A DNA stretch of 64,000 nucleotides, taken from Micromonospora matsumotoense (GTDB lineage Bacteria > Actinomycetota > Actinomycetes > Mycobacteriales > Micromonosporaceae). Each line of letters opens with the position of its first letter. The stretch's first letter is position 1. The notes beneath the pieces were generated by a model, which did not search any database, was not told where the DNA came from, and saw only the letters and a list, made by a program, of their open reading frames with translations. Positions 31,362-39,318 of the stretch are shown here, in pieces. The stretch covers positions 62,001 through 126,000 of the forward strand of contig NZ_FMCU01000003.1 in NCBI RefSeq assembly GCF_900091525.1. The letters are read 5' to 3'. A program made the position numbers and the translations under genes.

Positions 31362-31467
31362 GTTCTGCGTGCGTCATCCGGCCGTAACGGGCCGGGTGTC
31401 CGGCCGAGGTGGGTGCCGACGCCGGCCCGCCGGGCGGGTCCGGGGCGTCAGCCTGCCGCCGGTGGTG

Positions 31468-31755
31468 TCACTCGGCGAGTTCGCGGGACTCGCTGGCCTC
31501 GAAGACCACCAGCTCGGTGAGGCGTACCCGCAGCCGCTTCCGCAGCTCGTCGGGGGCGGTCTCGTTGCCGCAGCAGCGGGCCACCAGCGCCCGCACCTCC
31601 TGCTCGATGCCGTACTCCCGCAGGCAGGGCCCACACTCGTCCAGGTGGTAACGGATCAGCGAGCGGCGCTCCTCGGCGCACTCCAGGTCCAGGTAGAGGT
31701 AGACCTCCGCGAGCACTTCCCGGCAGTCCGTCTCGTGCGGCTTCCCACAGCTCAC
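31468..31755 (-). CDS. rsrA: RsrA-type redox-sensitive anti-sigma factor
   Basis: 95-aa zinc anti-sigma factor (mycothiol-system type). Cys3, Cys11, His37, Cys41 and Cys44 occur at exactly the positions known for Streptomyces RsrA, including HLDECGPC. Oxidation forms a disulfide, releases zinc and frees SigR to activate thiol-stress genes. GTG 31755 is one base after the SigR stop, so the pair is co-translated. The M. tuberculosis equivalent is RshA. Confidence 0.93.
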   Translation of the reverse strand: MSCGKPHETDCREVLAEVYLYLDLECAEERRSLIRYHLDECGPCLREYGIEQEVRALVARCCGNETAPDELRKRLRVRLTELVVFEASESRELAE

Positions 31756-31756
31756 G

Positions 31757-32377
31757 TCACACCTCCCGACTGGCAGCGGCGGTGGTCGAGCCCTTCGCGG
31801 GCTGCGCGGTGCTGAAGCCACGCTCCGCGGCGTACCGCTCCAGCAGCTTGCGCAGATTGCGACGCCCGCGGTGCAGCCGGGACATCACGGTGCCGATCGG
31901 CGTGCCCATGATGTCGGCGACCTCCTTGTACGAGAAGCCTTCGACATCGGTCAGGTAGACCGCCAGCCGGAACTCCTCCGGCAACTGCTGAAGGGCCTCC
32001 TTGACGTCGCTGTCCGGCAGCCGGTCCAACGCCTCGGTCTCGGCCGACCGCAACCCGCTGGAGGTGTGCGACTCGGCCTCGGCGAGCTGCCAGTCGGTGA
32101 TCTCCTCGGTGGGCGCCTGGATGGGCTGGCGCTGCCGCTTGCGGTAGGAGTTGATGTAGGTGTTGGTCAGGATCCGGTAGAGCCAGGCCTTCAGGTTCGT
32201 GCCCTGCTCGAACTGGTGGAAGGCGGCGTACGCCTTCAGGTACGTCTCCTGGACCAGATCCTCGGCGTCGGCCGGGTTGCGCGTCATCCGCAGCCCGGCG
32301 GCGTAGAGCTGATCGACGAAGGGCATCGCGTCCCGCTCGAAGCGGGCCCTGCGCTCGTCCGTCTTCTCGGTGGTCAA
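31757..32377 (-). CDS. sigR: ECF sigma factor SigR/SigH (thiol oxidative stress)
   Basis: 206-aa short form from TTG 32377. Region 2 is [20 protein letters not shown] and region 4 [20 protein letters not shown]; both match SigR/SigH. GAGGGG stands 8 bases before TTG 32377. The same frame is open upstream to GTG 32578, which also has a GAGGGGGG ribosome site, so a longer 273-aa isoform with an extra 67-residue N-terminus (long-lived/unstable sigma-R' in Streptomyces) is probable. It is held by RsrA encoded next. Targets would be thioredoxin, mycothiol and protease genes. Confidence 0.93.
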   Translation of the reverse strand: MTTEKTDERRARFERDAMPFVDQLYAAGLRMTRNPADAEDLVQETYLKAYAAFHQFEQGTNLKAWLYRILTNTYINSYRKRQRQPIQAPTEEITDWQLAEAESHTSSGLRSAETEALDRLPDSDVKEALQQLPEEFRLAVYLTDVEGFSYKEVADIMGTPIGTVMSRLHRGRRNLRKLLERYAAERGFSTAQPAKGSTTAAASREV

Positions 32378-32578
32378 CCGCACATCCCCTCGCGTCGGAT
32401 GCTGTCCCGCCGAGGATACGCGGACGAACCCGTCCGCAGCTCGGGTTCCGCCGGGTGTGCTGGTGCTCACCGCCCCGGGGCCAGCCCCCACCGCCGGCCA
32501 GTCCGGGCCGTCCAGCAGCTGCCTGAGCTGCCGTGCGTCCCGCTCGTTCCGCTCCCGGTTCCGTGTCTCGGTCGGCAC
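32378..32578 (-). CDS. sigR: N-terminal extension giving a long SigR isoform
   Basis: From GTG 32578 the frame reads [20 protein letters not shown] and continues without a stop into SigR. An RBS (GAGGGGGG) precedes it. In S. coelicolor an inducible upstream promoter makes a longer, unstable sigma-R' in the same way. The extension here has no recognised domain; the Gly/Pro-rich middle could be a disordered protease tag. Confidence 0.55.
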
Positions 32579-32858
32579 CGGTCACCCCCCTCGCCAGATT
32601 CCTCGTCCGGGAGTCGTAACGCCCGGTCGCGGGCCGGGCATTCCACCGGCCTCCCGCTCCTGGTCCCGGCCCACCGGTCGGATACCGGCGGACTGGGACC
32701 AGGAAGGGCCTGGGAGGGACGGTCCCGACCACCCGAACCGGAGGTCGACACCATCGGTTGCAACGACGGCTCCGCCGGGGCGGAAACGGGTGGTCAGCGC
32801 GTTGGTCCGGAGCCGGCCCGCCGGCCGGCGGGCGACCGGTGGACCGCCGCCGGGCGGG

Positions 32859-33470
32859 TCAGCGGGCCCACCCGTGGGCACGCAGCCAGGTGAGCACCGC
32901 CTCGGCCGTGCCGGCCGGGTCCTGGCGCAGGTCGTGACGTTCGCCACGGCGCACCACCACCTCGACCGGGCCACCGGCGGCGGGCGTCCCGAACGGGTCC
33001 CGGTCACCGTTGACGACCAGCGTCGGCAGCCCGGTGGCCAGTTCGGCGGCCCGGGAGCGCTCCGGCCGGCCGGGCGGGTGCAGCGGAAACGCCAACGCGA
33101 CCACCCCGGCCGCACCCACCGCGCGGGCCGTCCGGCAGGCCACCCGGGCGCCACTGGACCGCCCGCCGACCAGCAGCGGCACCTCGGGATGCCGACGGCG
33201 CAGCACGGCCAGCACCGTCGTCCACGCCTCGTCCAGGTGACCGGCCGGAGCCGGAGCCCGGCGACCCGCCACCCGGTAGGGCTGGGTCACCCGGGCGACC
33301 ACCATCCCCGCACCGCGGGCGGCGTCGCGCAGGGCGAGCAGGTCCGGCGCGTCCACCGCACCACCGGCGCCGTGTCCGAGGACGAGCAGCGACGTCGGCG
33401 GACCGGCCGGCAGGTCGGTGTCGACCCGGGCCGGACCCCGGGGGGTGTCGAGTGGTGTGAGGTGCGGCAC
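32859..33470 (-). CDS. Alpha/beta hydrolase (dienelactone-hydrolase-like, KANL3/TEX30 type)
   Basis: 203 aa. LLVLGHGAGGAVDAPDL supplies the oxyanion loop, LLVGGRSSGARVACRTA the nucleophile elbow (GRSSG), and LVVNGDRDPFG plus GERHDLRQ the acid and histidine. Small soluble hydrolases of this type occur beside SigR/SigH genes in other actinobacteria. Substrate unknown. GTG 33470 chosen. Confidence 0.8.
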   Translation of the reverse strand: MPHLTPLDTPRGPARVDTDLPAGPPTSLLVLGHGAGGAVDAPDLLALRDAARGAGMVVARVTQPYRVAGRRAPAPAGHLDEAWTTVLAVLRRRHPEVPLLVGGRSSGARVACRTARAVGAAGVVALAFPLHPPGRPERSRAAELATGLPTLVVNGDRDPFGTPAAGGPVEVVVRRGERHDLRQDPAGTAEAVLTWLRAHGWAR

Positions 33471-33496
33471 CCGGTCATTCTGCGCCGCCCGGCGGG

Positions 33497-33889
33497 TCAG
33501 CTCAGCGGCACCAGGGTGAGCAGCCGGTCCCGCACCGGTGGGCCGGCGTCGTCGGCCGCATCGGGATCGGACTCGACCTCGCCGCGCCAGGCGACCAGCA
33601 TGGCCCGGCGCTCGCGCGGCGTGGTGCCACCCCACACCCCGTGGGTGTCGCCCACCTCCAGGGCCCAGGCAAGGCAGGAGCCCTGGACGTCACAGCTGCG
33701 GCAGAGCGCCACCGCCGCGTCGGCCGGTTCGTTGGGTGCCGGAAAGAACGTCTCCGGGTCCACGCTCTGACAGGTTCCTCTGGTCCGCCAGGCATCGTCG
33801 GAACGGCGGTCCCGCAACGCCCGTAGCAGTCGCGGATCGCGTCGTGCGGCGGCCACCTCGTGCGGTCGGGGCATACGCGCCCGGGTCAT
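33497..33889 (-). CDS. WhiB-family iron-sulfur regulator (second in window)
   Basis: 130-aa Wbl protein with cluster ligands Cys40, Cys63, Cys66 and Cys72, followed by GVWGG and RRAMLVAWRGE. The N-terminal 38 residues are Arg-rich and not shared with WhiB1. ATG 33889 has a GGGGGAGG ribosome site 8 bases upstream. I cannot assign it to a numbered WhiB class. The C-terminal region after GVWGG is acidic, unlike the basic AT-hook-type ends of DNA-binding Wbl proteins, so it may act mainly through protein contacts. Confidence 0.85.
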   Translation of the reverse strand: MTRARMPRPHEVAAARRDPRLLRALRDRRSDDAWRTRGTCQSVDPETFFPAPNEPADAAVALCRSCDVQGSCLAWALEVGDTHGVWGGTTPRERRAMLVAWRGEVESDPDAADDAGPPVRDRLLTLVPLS

Positions 33890-34089
33890 CACACCCACCT
33901 CCCCCGTGGGACCGGCAAGATCGACGGGCGTCGTTCACACTGCGCGAAGACGCTCCCAGTGCCAGCGCTGTGTTCTATCGCACTGTTGGCTACGGGGACA
34001 AGGGGTGTGCCGGAAAGATGGCTAAAGGTCCGAGCGACGTTTCGCCCGGAACTCTGGCAATTCGTACGCGACAATGTCGCCTATCGCGT

Positions 34090-34788
34090 TCAGAACAGGG
34101 CGCTCTCCCCGTGGGAGCGTTCCCGGTCCACCGGCACCCGCGCGACCAGATCCGGGCCGTTGTTGCGGACATTGCCCACCGCCGGCCCGACCGGACGGAT
34201 CTCCAGCCCGGCGAGCCACTGCGGCGTCGGCGTGACCAGCAACGCCGCCGGATCGTCGGCCGGGGCCAGCCAGTCCGCCCACCGGTCGGCGGGCAGCAGC
34301 AGCGGCATCCGGTCGTGCACCTCGGCCAGCTCACCCACCGCCGCCGTGGTCAGCACGCTGAACGTGAGCAATGTCTCCCAGCGGGACCAGATGCCGGCCA
34401 ACGCCAGCACCGAGCCGTCGCGCGGGGTCATGAAGTAGGGCTGCTTGCCGCCACCGGCCCGACGCACCCACTCGTACCAGCCGTCGGCCGGGACCAGGCA
34501 GCGCCGACGGGCGAACGGCACGGCGTACGCCCGGCTGGTGGCGACCGTCTCGGCCCGCGCGTTGATCATGCGGGCCGCCCCGGTGGCCGACTTCGCCCAG
34601 TGCGGCACCAGCCCCCAGCGGCCGACCGAGAGCACCCGGCCCTGCTCGGGGTCGACCCGGACCACCGGCACCGGATCGGTCGGCGCGACGTTGTGGTCCG
34701 GCCCGAGCCGGCCGTCGGTGTCGTCGTACGACTCGAAGACGGCGCTCAGGTCCCCGGCGCTCCGGGTCGTCGCGTACCTGCCGCACAT
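34090..34788 (-). CDS. SRAP-domain DNA-lesion protein (HMCES/YedK)
   Basis: 232 aa. MCGRYATT places the catalytic Cys2 at the new N-terminus after Met removal; NVAPTDPVPVV, INARAETV, CLVPADGWYEW and HDRMPLLLP are the further SRAP motifs with active-site Asn, Glu and His. SRAP proteins crosslink to abasic sites in single-stranded DNA to protect them. TAGCGT stands 7 bases before the ATG, a leaderless promoter. It corresponds to Rv3226c in M. tuberculosis by position next to aroA. Confidence 0.92.
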   Translation of the reverse strand: MCGRYATTRSAGDLSAVFESYDDTDGRLGPDHNVAPTDPVPVVRVDPEQGRVLSVGRWGLVPHWAKSATGAARMINARAETVATSRAYAVPFARRRCLVPADGWYEWVRRAGGGKQPYFMTPRDGSVLALAGIWSRWETLLTFSVLTTAAVGELAEVHDRMPLLLPADRWADWLAPADDPAALLVTPTPQWLAGLEIRPVGPAVGNVRNNGPDLVARVPVDRERSHGESALF

Positions 34789-34795
34789 GGCACAC

Positions 34796-34801
34796 ACGCT
34801 A
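34796..34801 (-). promoter_or_regulatory. -10 hexamer TAGCGT, leaderless-type promoter of the SRAP gene
   Basis: On the minus strand TAGCGT ends 7 bases before the ATG at 34788, placing the start of transcription at the start codon. A divergent aroA promoter shares the same 96-bp spacer. Confidence 0.5.
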
Positions 34802-34890
34802 ACGCCCCGCACCGTTGACGGCTGTCCCGCCAACCGGGAGTCGGCCCGACGGTCGACTCGAAGTCGCCGCCGGGTTGGCAGAATGTGACC

Positions 34891-36192
34891 GTGGGAAACC
34901 TGACCGCCACCCGTCCGCAACAGCCCTGGGCCGCGCCGACCGCCAGCGACCCGGTCACGGCGACGCTGCGTCTGCCCGGCTCCAAGTCGATGACCGCCCG
35001 TGCCCTGGTGCTCAGCGCGCTGGCCGGCGGCCCGTCCACGCTGCACGGGCCGCTGCGCGCCCGGGACACCGAACTGATGGCGGGCGGGCTGCGCGCGATG
35101 GGCGCGCACGTCTCGGTCTCCGACGACGAACGCTGGCTGGTCCGGCCGCACCCGCTGGTCGGCCCGGCCCACGTCGACGTGGGCCTCGCCGGCACGGTGA
35201 TGCGGTTCGTCCCGCCGGTCGCCGGCCTCACCGACGGGCGGGTCACCTTCGACGGCGACCCGCACGCCCGGGTCCGGCCGCTCGGCCCGTTGATCGGCGC
35301 GCTGCGCTCGCTCGGCGTCCGGATCGACGCGCCGGAGACCGGCTCCCTGCCCCTGGTGGTGCAGGGCACCGGTGCGGTCGCCGGCGGCGAGGTGGTGATC
35401 GACGCCTCCGCCTCCAGTCAGCTCGTCTCCGGCCTGCTGCTCGCCGGAGCGCGCTTCGACCGGGGCGTGGTGGTCCGGCACGAGGGCCCGCCGGTGCCGT
35501 CCGCGCCACACCTGCGGATGACGGTGCAGATGCTGCGGGCCGCCGGGGCGGCCGTCGACGACAGCGTCCCCGACATCTGGGTGGTCGAGCCCGGGCCGCT
35601 CGCCGGCCGGAGCTGGGAGATCGAACCCGACCTCTCCGGTGCCGTCCCCTTCTTCGCCGCCGCCCTGGTCACCGGCGGTGAGGTGACGTTGCAGGGCTGG
35701 CCGCACAACAGCCTCCAGCCGGTCGAGCAGCTCCGCTCGCTGCTACAGCGGATGGGCGCTGCGGTGACCCTGACCACCGCCGGGCTGACCGTCCGGGGCA
35801 CCGGCACGGTGCGCGGCCTGTCCGCCGACCTGTCCGACGTCAGCGAGCTGACCCCGGCGCTGACCGCGCTGGCCATGCTGGCCGACTCGCCGTCGACCTT
35901 CACCGGGGTCGGACACATCCGGGGGCACGAGACCGACCGGATCGCCGCCCTGGCCCGGGAGTTCACCGGGCTCGGCGCCGACCTGACCGAGACCGCCGAC
36001 GGGCTGGAGATCCGACCCCGGCCACTACACGGGGGCACCTTCCGCACGTACGCCGACCACCGGATGGCGCACGCCGCCGCCGTGGTCGGGCTGGCCGTCC
36101 CCGGCATCGAACTGGACGACGTGGCGTGCACCTCCAAGACCATGCCGGAGTTCCCGGCACTATGGTCGGCGATGGTGACCGGCAAGAGCTGA
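34891..36192 (+). CDS. aroA: 3-phosphoshikimate 1-carboxyvinyltransferase (EPSP synthase)
   Basis: EPSP synthase of the shikimate pathway, about 433 aa. LPGSKSMTARALVLSALA near residue 28 is the N-terminal substrate-binding lysine region; GLAGTVMRF binds phosphate; DVSELTPALTALA and HETDRIAAL follow; TYADHRMAHAAAVVGL near the end holds the catalytic histidine and arginine. GTG 34891 is preferred because CAGAAT lies 6 bases before it (leaderless spacing); GTG 34885 is also possible. Followed 18 bases later by rsgA, as in mycobacteria. Confidence 0.94.
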   Translation: MGNLTATRPQQPWAAPTASDPVTATLRLPGSKSMTARALVLSALAGGPSTLHGPLRARDTELMAGGLRAMGAHVSVSDDERWLVRPHPLVGPAHVDVGLAGTVMRFVPPVAGLTDGRVTFDGDPHARVRPLGPLIGALRSLGVRIDAPETGSLPLVVQGTGAVAGGEVVIDASASSQLVSGLLLAGARFDRGVVVRHEGPPVPSAPHLRMTVQMLRAAGAAVDDSVPDIWVVEPGPLAGRSWEIEPDLSGAVPFFAAALVTGGEVTLQGWPHNSLQPVEQLRSLLQRMGAAVTLTTAGLTVRGTGTVRGLSADLSDVSELTPALTALAMLADSPSTFTGVGHIRGHETDRIAALAREFTGLGADLTETADGLEIRPRPLHGGTFRTYADHRMAHAAAVVGLAVPGIELDDVACTSKTMPEFPALWSAMVTGKS

Positions 36193-36210
36193 CGGCAGAG
36201 GGGGCAGGTC

Positions 36211-37293
36211 CTGACGACCAAGCGACGGGAGTACGACGAGGACGACGTACGGGTCCGGCCCGGCCGGTCCTCGCGTCCGCGTACCCGGACCCGCCCCCGA
36301 CACGACGACGCGGTGGACGGCTTCGTGATCGCCGTCGACCGGGGCCGGTACACCTGCGTGCTCCCCGACGCCCCGGACGGTGCGGCGATCACCGCCATGC
36401 GGGCCCGTGAGCTGGGCCGCAAGTCGGTGGTGGTCGGTGACCGGGTGAACCTGGTCGGCGACGTCTCCGGCGCGGACGGGGTGCTGGCCCGGATCGTCCG
36501 GATCGCCGAACGGCGCTCGGTGCTGCGGCGCACCGCCGACGACGACGAGAACACCGCCGAGGGGCGACTGGAACGGGTGGTGGTCGCCAACGCCGACCAA
36601 CTGGTGATCGTCAGCGCGCTGGCCGATCCGCCACCCCGCACCGGGTTCATCGACCGTTGCCTGGTCGCCGCGTACGACGCCGGCATCGAGCCGCTGCTCT
36701 GCCTGACCAAGGCCGACCTGGCCGGTCCGGAACAGGTGGTCGGCTACTACACCGAGCTGGAACTGCCGTACGTGCTGGTCCGGCCCGACTCCGACCTGAA
36801 CGCGCTGCGCGCCCTGCTCGCCGGCCGGGTGTCGGTCCTGGTGGGGCACTCCGGGGTGGGCAAGTCGACGCTGGTCAACCGGTTGGTGCCGGAGGCGTTG
36901 CGGGCGGTCGGCGTGGTCAGCGCGATCGGCCGGGGCCGGCACACCTCGACCAGCGCGGTGGCGTTGCGGCTGCCGCGCACCCCGGACGCCGACGGCGACC
37001 CGGGCTGGATCGTGGACACCCCGGGAATCCGCAGCTTCGGGCTGGCCCACGTCTCGGCGGAGAGCCTGCTGCACGGCTTCCCCGACCTGGTGGAGGGGAC
37101 GGTGGACTGCCCGCCGAACTGCCCACACACCCCGGACGAGGCGGAGTGCGCACTGGACGCCTGGGTCACCGCCGGCAAGGCCGACCCGCGCCGACTGGCC
37201 TCGTACCGCCGTCTGCTGGCCTCCCGGGCCGGCGACGTCGACCCCCGCGACCCCGAACGCAACCCCGGCGACCCCCTCGCCGGCTCCTCCTAA
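36211..37293 (+). CDS. rsgA: Ribosome biogenesis GTPase RsgA
   Basis: Circularly permuted GTPase that checks small-subunit maturation. An OB-fold N-domain is followed by G4 LTKADL, G1 GHSGVGKSTL, G3 DTPGI and a zinc motif CPPNCPHTPDEAEC. Family alignment needs an N-terminus reading TTKRREYDEDDVRVRPGRSS, and in that frame the only start-like codon is CTG at 36211, preceded by AGAGGGGGCAGG. ATG and GTG are absent until GTG 36313, which would remove a conserved Arg-rich segment. So a CTG start is likely. 360 aa. Confidence 0.88.
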   Translation: MTTKRREYDEDDVRVRPGRSSRPRTRTRPRHDDAVDGFVIAVDRGRYTCVLPDAPDGAAITAMRARELGRKSVVVGDRVNLVGDVSGADGVLARIVRIAERRSVLRRTADDDENTAEGRLERVVVANADQLVIVSALADPPPRTGFIDRCLVAAYDAGIEPLLCLTKADLAGPEQVVGYYTELELPYVLVRPDSDLNALRALLAGRVSVLVGHSGVGKSTLVNRLVPEALRAVGVVSAIGRGRHTSTSAVALRLPRTPDADGDPGWIVDTPGIRSFGLAHVSAESLLHGFPDLVEGTVDCPPNCPHTPDEAECALDAWVTAGKADPRRLASYRRLLASRAGDVDPRDPERNPGDPLAGSS

Positions 37294-37314
37294 CCCCCAC
37301 CCCTCCCACCCCTT

Positions 37315-37370
37315 CCCTCACCCTCCCTCCCTGCCTGCCTGCCTGCCTGGCTGGCTGGCTGGCTGGCTGG
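37315..37370 (+). repeat. Tetranucleotide microsatellite (CCTG / GCTG)
   Basis: CCTC units change to about four CCTG units and then about six GGCT units before running into the inverted repeat at 37371. Unit length 4, which allows slippage. It lies in a spacer, 20 bases after rsgA. Confidence 0.75.
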
Positions 37371-37438
37371 CCCCGGTGATCAAGAAGTTTGCGTCACTGT
37401 GAACGCCCACCATGACCCAAACCTCTTGATCACCGGGG
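37371..37438. repeat. Long inverted repeat with GTGATCAAGA arms
   Basis: Arms of 26 bp (37371-37396, starting CCCCGGTGATCAAGA; 37413-37438, ending TCTTGATCACCGGGG) pair at 24 of 26 positions around a 16-base loop. It can act as the rsgA terminator. I recall near-identical GTGATCAAGA[AG]GTTTG hairpins between genes in many Micromonosporaceae, so it is likely an interspersed family. Confidence 0.75.
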
Positions 37439-37560
37439 CGGGCGGGGACGGGCGGGGCGGGGACGGGCGGGCGGGGCGGGTTGGGTTGGGTTGGGGGCGG
37501 GCGGGGCGGTTGGGGGTGGGGTCTGGGGGTGGTGGGGGTGGGTGGGGTTAGGGTTTTGGG
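37439..37560 (+). repeat. Extreme G-run tract upstream of hisN (G-quadruplex candidate)
   Basis: About 120 bases on the plus strand with almost no C or A: consecutive GGGCGGGG, GGGTTGGGTTGGG and GGGGGTGGGG runs, then GGGGTTAGGGTTTTGGGG up to the hisN start. Many runs of three or more G with short loops satisfy the G-quadruplex pattern repeatedly. The last part doubles as the hisN -10 region. Confidence 0.8.
37549..37554 (+). promoter_or_regulatory. -10 hexamer TAGGGT, leaderless-type promoter of hisN
   Basis: TAGGGT fits TANNNT and ends 6 bases before the GTG at 37561. It is embedded in a G-run tract, so a G-quadruplex could form in the promoter. Confidence 0.4.
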
Positions 37561-38379
37561 GTGACGGGGTTTGTGGGGGATCTGGAGTTTGCTCATCGGC
37601 TCGCGGATGCCGCCGATGCCATTTCGATGAGCCGGTTCCGGGCGATGGATCTGCGGGTCACGGCCAAGCCGGACCTGACTCCCGTCTCCGACGCGGACAC
37701 CTCGGTGGAGCGGGAGATCCGGGCGTTGCTGACCGCCCACCGGCCGGGCGACGGACTGCTCGGCGAGGAGTACGGCGAGCAGCCGCCGACCGGCCCGCAC
37801 GACCGACGGTGGGTGATCGACCCCATCGACGGCACCAAGAACTTCGTCCGCGGCGTCCCGGTCTGGGCCACCCTGATCGCACTGCTGGAGGGCGACCGCC
37901 CGGTGGCCGGCCTGGTCTCCGCCCCGGCGCTGGGCCGCCGCTGGTGGGGCGCGCCCGGCCTGGGCGCGTACGCCGGCCCGGACGCCGCCTCCGGCGAGCC
38001 GATCCAGGTCTCCGGGGTACGCGACCTCGCCGACGCCAGCTTCTGCTACTCGTCGCTGTCCGGCTGGGAGGCGGCCGGCCGCCTGGACCCGGTGCTCCAG
38101 TTGATGCGGGACACCTGGCGCAGTCGCGCGTACGGCGACTTCTACGGCTACATGTTGCTGGCCGAGGGGGCACTGGACGTGATGGTGGAGCCAGAATTGT
38201 CGCTCTGGGACATTGCCGCGCTGGTGCCGATCGTGACCGCCGCCGGGGGCACCATCACCACCCTGGAGGGCACTCCCGCCCCTGGTGGGACGGTGTCCGG
38301 GGAGATCAGCGCGATCGCCACCAACGGGCCGCTGCACGCCGACGTCCTCTCCCGGCTGGGTCGGCCGACCGCGCGCTGA
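37561..38379 (+). CDS. hisN: Histidinol-phosphatase (inositol monophosphatase family)
   Basis: 272-aa Mg-dependent phosphatase. GLLGEEYG (about residue 64), IDPIDGTKNFVRGVP (about residue 84) and LSLWDIAALVPIV (about 212) are the three metal-binding motifs. In actinobacteria this IMPase-type enzyme replaces the usual HisB phosphatase in histidine synthesis. Inositol monophosphatase activity cannot be ruled out. GTG 37561. Confidence 0.88.
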   Translation: MTGFVGDLEFAHRLADAADAISMSRFRAMDLRVTAKPDLTPVSDADTSVEREIRALLTAHRPGDGLLGEEYGEQPPTGPHDRRWVIDPIDGTKNFVRGVPVWATLIALLEGDRPVAGLVSAPALGRRWWGAPGLGAYAGPDAASGEPIQVSGVRDLADASFCYSSLSGWEAAGRLDPVLQLMRDTWRSRAYGDFYGYMLLAEGALDVMVEPELSLWDIAALVPIVTAAGGTITTLEGTPAPGGTVSGEISAIATNGPLHADVLSRLGRPTAR

Positions 38380-38393
38380 GGCCATCGGCACTC

Positions 38394-38399
38394 TATTCT
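38394..38399 (+). promoter_or_regulatory. -10 hexamer TATTCT, leaderless-type promoter
   Basis: TATTCT lies 6 bases before GTG 38406 in the 26-bp gap after hisN. A good TANNNT with ideal leaderless spacing, so the transporter can be expressed apart from hisN. Confidence 0.5.
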
Positions 38400-38405
38400 C
38401 GCCTG

Positions 38406-39293
38406 GTGGTCTCCTCCGGCTGGTGCTTCCTCGCGGCGATGATCGTCGCGTACGGCTTCGCCAACATGCTCCAGTCGGTCGCCGCCGCCCGGACGACCGT
38501 GCACCACACCTTCGACCCGGGTCTGCTGCTCCGGCTGGCCGGGCACCGGACGTACCTGATCGGGCTGCTCTGTCAGGTGACCGGCTTCGTGCTGGCCTTC
38601 CTGGCCCGCCGGGACCTGCCGTTGTTCCTGGTCCAGGCCAGCGTGGCGGCGGGGCTGGGGGTGACCGCCCTGCTGGGGGTGGTGGTGCTCAAGTGGCGAC
38701 TGCCCGTCGCCGAGGTGGCGCTGCTGGTGCTGCTCTTCGCCGGGATCACCGCGCTGGTGCTCTCCGCCCAGCCGGCCCCCTCGAAGGGGCTCGGCACCGC
38801 CGGTCTGGTCGGCCTGGCGGTGGCGCTCGGCGGGATCGGGCTGCTCGGTTTCTTCGCGGTACGCCTGCACGGAGCACCCGGTTCGGTGGTGCTCGGCTCC
38901 CTGGCCGGGATGGCCTTCTCCGCCGCCGCGGTGGCCGCCCGACCGCTGGCCTCCGCCCCGTCGGCCGAGGCGTTCGTCCGCGACCCGCTGCTCTATCTGC
39001 TGATCGCCCACTCGCTGGTGGGTCAACTGCTGCTCGGGCTGGCGATGCAGCGGGGCTCCACGACGGCCGCCGTCGCCGCGATGGACGCCGCCGGTGCGGT
39101 GCCCGCCGCGATCGTCGGGCTGCTGCTGCTCAACGACAAGATCTGGCCGGGCCGGGAGTGGCTGGCCGCCGTCGGTTTCCTGATCACCCTCGCCTCGGTG
39201 ATCGGGCTCACCAGGTACGCCGCACCCCAGCACCACCACGCGGTGACCCGGCCCCGGGAACGCGCCATGGTAGGCGCGGTCCCGCGCGCCTGA
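38406..39293 (+). CDS. EamA/DMT-type multi-pass membrane transporter
   Basis: 295-aa protein with about nine or ten hydrophobic helices and two-fold similarity typical of drug/metabolite transporters (for example GLLLLNDKIWPGREWLAAVG near the end of the second repeat). Substrate unknown. GTG 38406 is preferred over starts upstream, which would run into hisN. Confidence 0.75.
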   Translation: MVSSGWCFLAAMIVAYGFANMLQSVAAARTTVHHTFDPGLLLRLAGHRTYLIGLLCQVTGFVLAFLARRDLPLFLVQASVAAGLGVTALLGVVVLKWRLPVAEVALLVLLFAGITALVLSAQPAPSKGLGTAGLVGLAVALGGIGLLGFFAVRLHGAPGSVVLGSLAGMAFSAAAVAARPLASAPSAEAFVRDPLLYLLIAHSLVGQLLLGLAMQRGSTTAAVAAMDAAGAVPAAIVGLLLLNDKIWPGREWLAAVGFLITLASVIGLTRYAAPQHHHAVTRPRERAMVGAVPRA

Positions 39294-39318
39294 GCGCGCC
39301 GGGCGTCGACCCGGGCGG

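Noticed and set aside
37439..37560. GGGTTAGGGTTTTGGGG as telomere-like sequence at a chromosome end
   Set aside because: It lies inside a continuous gene-dense region with normal genes on both sides; bacterial linear ends do not use this repeat.
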